Shown in pieces: positions 60,910 to 64,000 of a stretch of DNA of 64,000 bases (position 1 is the first letter of the stretch; each line of letters starts with the position of its first letter). The notes under the pieces were generated by a model that worked only from the letters and a program-made list of their open reading frames with translations, did no database searches and was not told where the DNA came from. This DNA is from Bacteroidales bacterium. GTDB lineage: Bacteria > Bacteroidota > Bacteroidia > Bacteroidales > GCA-2748055. A program made the translations under genes and the position numbers. The DNA lies in the NCBI GenBank assembly GCA_029210725.1, contig JARGFM010000001.1:239884-303883 (forward strand). Direction: 5' to 3'.

Positions 60910-61446
60910 CTAAGAGGGTGATTCCTGTTTTACAAACTGGGCATCAACCACAAGTTTCACCTGGTCCGATACCACGATGCTTCCGGCTTCTGTGACGGCA
61001 TTCCATTGCAAACCGAAATCTTTCCGGCTGATTTCTCCTGAGATTTCAAATCCGGCTTTGGTTTGTCCATAGGGATCCACAGCCACCCCGTTGAAATTAA
61101 CATCCAGGCTGATTTCCCGGCTGATCCCACGAATAGTCAGAACCCCGCTTAATCGCTCTCCATCAAATGATTCAGATATAAAAGTCAATTCAGGATATGC
61201 AGCGGCATTGAAAAAATCATCCGATTTTAAATGCGTATCCCGATCGCTGTTTTTTGTATTGATGGAATCAATTTTTGCGGAAAACGATACCCTTGCATTC
61301 CTGAAGTCTTCCCCTTCTGCCTCCACAGAAGCATCAAAACTTTCAAAATGCCCGCTTACCGTTGAGATCATCATATGTTTTGCTTTAAAAGCAATTTCAG
61401 AATGAGTGGGATCGATCGCCCACTTCGTTTTTACTAAAGTTTCCAT
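60910..61446 (-). CDS. YceI-family protein, cytoplasmic form
   Basis: ATG 61446 gives METLVKTKWAIDPTHSEIAF, without the earlier open frame (to 61551), which has no leader. The lipocalin-like YceI fold is clear: WAIDPTHSEIAFKAKHM, VSFSAKIDSINTKNSDRD, HLKSDDFFNAAAYPELTFIS and LSGVLTIRGISREISLDVNF. No signal peptide is seen. YceI proteins bind isoprenoid-like hydrophobic ligands. It is the last gene of the MarR-YceI-pirin-YceI operon and is followed by a hairpin terminator. Confidence 0.9.
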   Translation of the reverse strand: METLVKTKWAIDPTHSEIAFKAKHMMISTVSGHFESFDASVEAEGEDFRNARVSFSAKIDSINTKNSDRDTHLKSDDFFNAAAYPELTFISESFDGERLSGVLTIRGISREISLDVNFNGVAVDPYGQTKAGFEISGEISRKDFGLQWNAVTEAGSIVVSDQVKLVVDAQFVKQESPS

Positions 61447-61472
61447 ATTATTTATGTTTTTGAGATTAATAT

Positions 61473-62186
61473 TCAAATATCCATGGGGACCTCCATGAGC
61501 AATATTCGCGAATCCTTTTCTGCAAGGATGGATATACGATCCGTATCCCACAGGCCAAAACCATCTCTCTTTGCCAGATCCTGGCCCTCTATCCTTGCAT
61601 TTCCGTCTATAACGAAGGCATAAACTCCAAAATCACCTGAATGATATTTGTAGTGGGTTTGCGTCTGCTGTGTAAACTTCCCGAGGCTAAACCAGGCATT
61701 TTGATAGATCCATACCCCCTGATCCTCCTTATAGGGAGACAGAATCTGATAAAACCGGTTTTCTGTTTCCATGTCCCTGATACGGATTTGATCATAACGG
61801 GGCTCGACCTGCCTTTTGTTTGGTAAAACCCAGATCTGCAGAAAACTCACTTCAGAGTCCTGGTTCCTGTTGTATTCACTGTGATAAATGCCCGTTCCCG
61901 CGCTTAGGACCTGGATATCACCTTCTTTTATAACAGCAACATTCTCCAGGCTGTCTTTATGTTCCAGGTCCCCTTTCAGAGGAATGGATATGATCTCCAT
62001 ATTATCATGAGGATGTTTTTCAAATCCCCGGCCTCCTGCCACCCGGTCATCATTCAGGACTCTTAAGGCCCCAAAATGCATACGTTCAGGATTGTAATAA
62101 TCAGCAAAACTGAAGCTATGATAACTATCCAGCCATCCAAAATCGGCATGACCCCTGGTGTCGGCTTTATGCAGAACTGTATTCAT
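61473..62186 (-). CDS. pirin-family protein (probable quercetin 2,3-dioxygenase-like)
   Basis: A 237-residue bicupin beginning MNTVLHKADTRGHADFGWLD. SFSFADYYNPERMHFGALRV and the metal-site segment GGRGFEKHPHDNMEIISIPL with the following EHKDS match the pirin signature (three His and one Glu). The second half is shorter cupin-like sequence. Pirins from bacteria show quercetinase activity in vitro. The gene lies between two yceI genes in a MarR-regulated operon, which suggests a role in stress or aromatic-compound response. Confidence 0.92.
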   Translation of the reverse strand: MNTVLHKADTRGHADFGWLDSYHSFSFADYYNPERMHFGALRVLNDDRVAGGRGFEKHPHDNMEIISIPLKGDLEHKDSLENVAVIKEGDIQVLSAGTGIYHSEYNRNQDSEVSFLQIWVLPNKRQVEPRYDQIRIRDMETENRFYQILSPYKEDQGVWIYQNAWFSLGKFTQQTQTHYKYHSGDFGVYAFVIDGNARIEGQDLAKRDGFGLWDTDRISILAEKDSRILLMEVPMDI

Positions 62187-62200
62187 CGGGACTTCAGGAT

Positions 62201-62770
62201 TTACATGGACACCAGTTTGATGTCGAGTTTGACTATGTCATTAATGGCATTGTCCCCCAGGTTATCAAAAAATGAACCTGAGCCAAACCTTACATCAAAT
62301 CTGGACCGGTCGATGCCCAGGCTGGCAGTGTATTCCTTTCCGGTTCTAAGCACCTCAAAAGTGATACTCTCGGTTTTTCCCTTAATGGTGATATCTCCGG
62401 TAAGGGTGGACTTCCCGTCTTTAAATTTTGTGCTCTTACTCACCACAAAACTGGCAGTTGGATACTGCTCAACTCCAAAGAAATCATCCGACTTCAGGTG
62501 TCCGACCAGCCTCTGGTTACGTTCCTGGTTATCAATATCTGAATTGGTGATTGAGGTCATATCCACCACGAAATTTCCGGCCACGATCATATCATCCTGA
62601 AGCTCCAGATAGCCACTTTTAAACTGGATATTCCCGGTGTGCTGGCTGCCTATTTTTTTACCGAGCCATTCAATACTGGAAACGTTGGGATTAAATTCAA
62701 CTTTCTGAGCAAAGAGTAAAGGACCCTGCAGCAGGATCATTAAAGTAAGGGCATAATTAATTGTTTTCAT
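62201..62770 (-). CDS. YceI-family protein, exported form
   Basis: The signal peptide (MKTINYALTLMILLQGPLLF) is followed by a YceI domain: KVEFNPNVSSIEWLGKKIGS, FVVDMTSITNSDIDNQERNQ, RLVGHLKSDDFFGVEQYPTA and GDITIKGKTESITFEVL. It is paralogous to the downstream cytoplasmic YceI protein but belongs to another branch (HTGNIQFKSGYLEL). It is the first structural gene after marR, with two MarR-like palindromes in the 74-base gap. Confidence 0.9.
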   Translation of the reverse strand: MKTINYALTLMILLQGPLLFAQKVEFNPNVSSIEWLGKKIGSQHTGNIQFKSGYLELQDDMIVAGNFVVDMTSITNSDIDNQERNQRLVGHLKSDDFFGVEQYPTASFVVSKSTKFKDGKSTLTGDITIKGKTESITFEVLRTGKEYTASLGIDRSRFDVRFGSGSFFDNLGDNAINDIVKLDIKLVSM

Positions 62771-62788
62771 TTTTTTTATTTTTCGTTT

Positions 62789-62800
62789 AACATATTTGTT
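62789..62800. promoter_or_regulatory. MarR-like palindrome 1 (AACATATTTGTT)
   Basis: An imperfect inverted repeat resembling the sequence AACAATATTTGTT found before marR. It lies 19 bases before the exported yceI start. Confidence 0.45.
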
Positions 62801-62821
62801 GCTTTTGACATATACCGTTTA

Positions 62822-62833
62822 AAACAATTGTTT
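62822..62833. promoter_or_regulatory. MarR-like palindrome 2 (AAACAATTGTTT)
   Basis: A perfect 12-base palindrome in the marR-yceI gap, sharing the AACAA/TTGTT half-sites with the site before marR. Confidence 0.5.
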
Positions 62834-62844
62834 GAATAAAAAAA

Positions 62845-63276
62845 CTACTTCCTTATTTGATGCAGAATACGCCTCAGTTCCTGTGCTTCCTCCGCCGTAA
62901 TCTTTTGCTCAAAAAAATCGCCCAGAGCCCTTTTTACTGACTGATGAGCCAGAATAAAAATCGCTCTCCCACCATCAGTTAAGGTTATATCTATTTTTCT
63001 GCGATTCTCCGGACAGGTTCTTCGCCGGACATATTCCTTCCTGACCAGCCTGTCCAATAACCTGGTAACATCCGGATTACTTACCAAAATCCTCTTCTTC
63101 AATTCATTCACAGATACAGGTTCCGGATCATTTTCAGACAGAATATATAGCGCATTTAACTGGGCATGCGTCAGGCTATACGGCTTCAAGGAGTTCTTGA
63201 CAACATCCTCAATCCAGCTACCCGTTTTTAACAAATTAAAATAGGCTAAAGCGTGTATAGATTTGTTTTCTTCCAT
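62845..63276 (-). CDS. MarR-family transcriptional regulator
   Basis: ATG 63276 gives MEENKSIHALAYFNLLKTGS; the open frame continues upstream to 63312 but that start would lie closer to the operator. The winged helix-turn-helix reads YSLTHAQLNALYILSENDPE, VSVNELKKRILVSNPDVTRL and a wing VRRRTCPENRRKIDITLTDG. The family binds short palindromes as dimers and releases them with phenolic ligands or on cysteine oxidation; one Cys lies in RRTCPENRR. It heads the operon with two yceI genes and a pirin gene. Confidence 0.92.
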   Translation of the reverse strand: MEENKSIHALAYFNLLKTGSWIEDVVKNSLKPYSLTHAQLNALYILSENDPEPVSVNELKKRILVSNPDVTRLLDRLVRKEYVRRRTCPENRRKIDITLTDGGRAIFILAHQSVKRALGDFFEQKITAEEAQELRRILHQIRK

Positions 63277-63306
63277 TTCAAATAATTCTGATCGTATAAC
63301 AAGCCC

Positions 63307-63321
63307 GAACAATATTTGTTC
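63307..63321. promoter_or_regulatory. MarR operator candidate (GAACAA-TAT-TTGTTC)
   Basis: A perfect 6-base inverted repeat with 3-base spacer, 30 bases before the marR start. It shares AACAA/TTGTT half-sites with the two palindromes between marR and yceI, which supports autoregulation. Confidence 0.6.
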
Positions 63322-63430
63322 ACAACATATATTCGAATCCAGGTTTTCCGTTGAAGATTTTATAGTTGTTTAACGAACCAGTTGTTGGTGACGAGAGATA
63401 TACAGCAGTATAAGGACTGTTTTAGCCCCA

Positions 63431-63625
63431 ATGATATTAAAAATTTCTAAATGCAACAGAAATGATGAAGATGTATTTGCAGTAAAAATTGACACTCTTG
63501 CCTTCACTGAAAGCTTGGAGGATTATATTAATTCACATTCCTTCATGATAAATCGTGATTCTTTGACTCCAAAGGCATGGTCATTAATTTCAAAGAGAGA
63601 GGATTTGCTAATTAGGGTCTGCTGA
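63431..63625 (+). pseudogene. small gene interrupted by IS insertion
   Basis: An ATG-started frame divergent from the marR gene encodes about 61 natural residues (MILKISKCNRNDEDVFAVKI ... KREDLLI) and then runs into the left end of the IS, which supplies the last residues and the TGA at 63623. The codon use looks like real coding sequence, but no family is recognised. If the IS is indeed inserted here, the original gene continued beyond the window edge, on the other side of the IS. Confidence 0.45.
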
Positions 63626-63701
63626 AAAAGTCATTTAATATACACATAATGTTGATAATCAACACGATATGTTGATATCTTAAATGCTTGAATTAGTGCA
63701 A

Positions 63702-63743
63702 AATGCAAGTAATATCATAGATTGCCCTCAAAAGGCTTGCATT
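63702..63743 (+). repeat. inverted repeat directly before the transposase start
   Basis: Arms AATGCAAG (63702-63709) and CTTGCATT (63736-63743) enclose a 26-base loop, and the second arm abuts the ATG at 63744. In the mRNA this hairpin could occlude ribosome entry, a known way of keeping transposase levels low, but that function is inferred. Confidence 0.45.
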
Positions 63744-64000
63744 ATGGTACGGTATATCTCAGAGAAGCAGTTGACCATCGAAGAATTTAAGACCCCTTTC
63801 CAGCAAAATCTGTCAGCAGATAACCGGTGGGTGATATTAAGCCAGGTTGTTCCCTGGGATGAGTTTGCTTCGGCTTACATGTCCATGATGGACAGTAGCC
63901 AAGGTAGACCGGCCGTATCTCCCCGGACTGTTTTGGGGGCTATGATTATCAAGCACTTGGAGAAGTTAGATGATCGTGGGGTGATACTGGCTATCCAGGA
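63744..64000 (+). CDS. transposase N-terminal part (DUF772 type), runs off window
   Basis: The frame ATG 63744 is open to the window edge and gives 85 residues: MVRYISEKQLTIEEFKTPFQ, then LSADNRWVILSQVVPWDEFA, SAYMSMMDSSQGRPAVSPRT and VLGAMIIKHLEKLDDRGVIL. This is the DUF772 domain that begins IS1182/IS5-superfamily transposases (WVxLSxxxPWDEF, GRPAxxxRxVxGAxIIKH). The DDE catalytic domain lies outside the window. A hairpin precedes the start codon. Confidence 0.87.
   Translation, partial: MVRYISEKQLTIEEFKTPFQQNLSADNRWVILSQVVPWDEFASAYMSMMDSSQGRPAVSPRTVLGAMIIKHLEKLDDRGVILAIQ

Larger units (their letters stand above)
63614..64000 (+). mobile_element. insertion sequence, left end (IS1182/IS5-like), partial
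   Basis: The element seems to start near AGGGTCTGCTGAAAAAG (63614-63630), which has the form of IS terminal inverted repeats of this group, after which the interrupted small frame ends. It carries a transposase gene from 63744 that continues past the window. The right end and target duplication cannot be seen, so the left boundary is an estimate. Confidence 0.7.

Noticed and set aside
1..64000. CRISPR arrays, prophage or defence islands
   Set aside because: No regularly spaced repeats, cas genes, phage structural genes, toxin-antitoxin or restriction genes were seen in either strand. The only mobile element is the IS at the right edge.

Overview
The window reads as a chromosomal segment of an anaerobic or facultative member of the Bacteroidota, probably near Bacteroidales/Marinilabiliales. 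The reasons are: several promoters carry the Bacteroidota -7 element TAnnTTTG (tRNA-Val, pepE, mtaB, tetR, a candidate small RNA); translation starts often sit in A-rich leaders without a strong Shine-Dalgarno; the gene families are typical of the phylum (M56/BlaR1 with a TonB C-terminal domain, two-component propeller proteins, GH99-like and sulfatase lipoproteins, DUF4397 lipoproteins, FtsX-type permeases); and an HndA/C/D-type [FeFe]-hydrogenase implies fermentative hydrogen metabolism. Nearly all of the window is ordinary dense coding sequence. The only clear mobile element is an insertion sequence entering at the right edge.

Layout. 1-6626: 3' end of an FtsX-type permease, a class IV aminotransferase, an apparently C-terminally truncated outer-membrane barrel gene ending at a tRNA-Val(GAC), a predicted envelope protein, a methyltransferase, a YdjC-like deacetylase and a membrane protein. 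6715-10188: LuxR-type regulator, prolyl-tRNA editing protein, and two paralogous DUF4397 lipoproteins flanking a small membrane protein. 10248-13707 (minus): three-subunit [FeFe]-hydrogenase operon with an unusually short NuoF-like subunit. 13970-15772: BlaI/BlaR1-type pair with two identical-architecture palindromic operators. 15778-24668: TPR lipoprotein, DUF2721, an SRPBCC protein, a 1547-residue signalling protein (two solute-binding domains, propeller, SpoIIE phosphatase), an outer-membrane protein and peptidase E. 24672-37142: AsmA protein, histidine kinase, U32 peptidase, MnmH, AIM24-family protein, hybrid histidine kinase, RsgA, and an ECF sigma factor with a membrane partner.

37245-43432: TetR regulator followed by a LolA-like carrier, two FtsX permeases, a LolD-like ATPase and a predicted outer-membrane barrel. 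Together these form a plausible complete trans-envelope exporter of a lipid or hydrophobic compound, and this is the best candidate for an under-described system in the window. 43548-45637: single-domain response regulator, Dtd, MazG-like, DeoC. 45662-45792: candidate structured small RNA. 45790-55284: TPR protein, DUF4395 protein, a stand-alone MetH-activation-like protein, sulfatase, MtaB, an adaptor-like protein whose C-terminus resembles a sorting signal and which overlaps a CPBP intramembrane protease gene, and a phosphotriesterase-like lipoprotein. 55525-60883: small proteins, a DNPH1-like hydrolase, DUF2721, aldo/keto reductase, GH99-like lipoprotein and CvfB. 60910-63321: MarR-YceI-pirin-YceI operon with three related palindromes. 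63431-64000: a small gene interrupted by an IS whose transposase runs off the window.

All family calls were made by eye from translated sequence. No database search was run.
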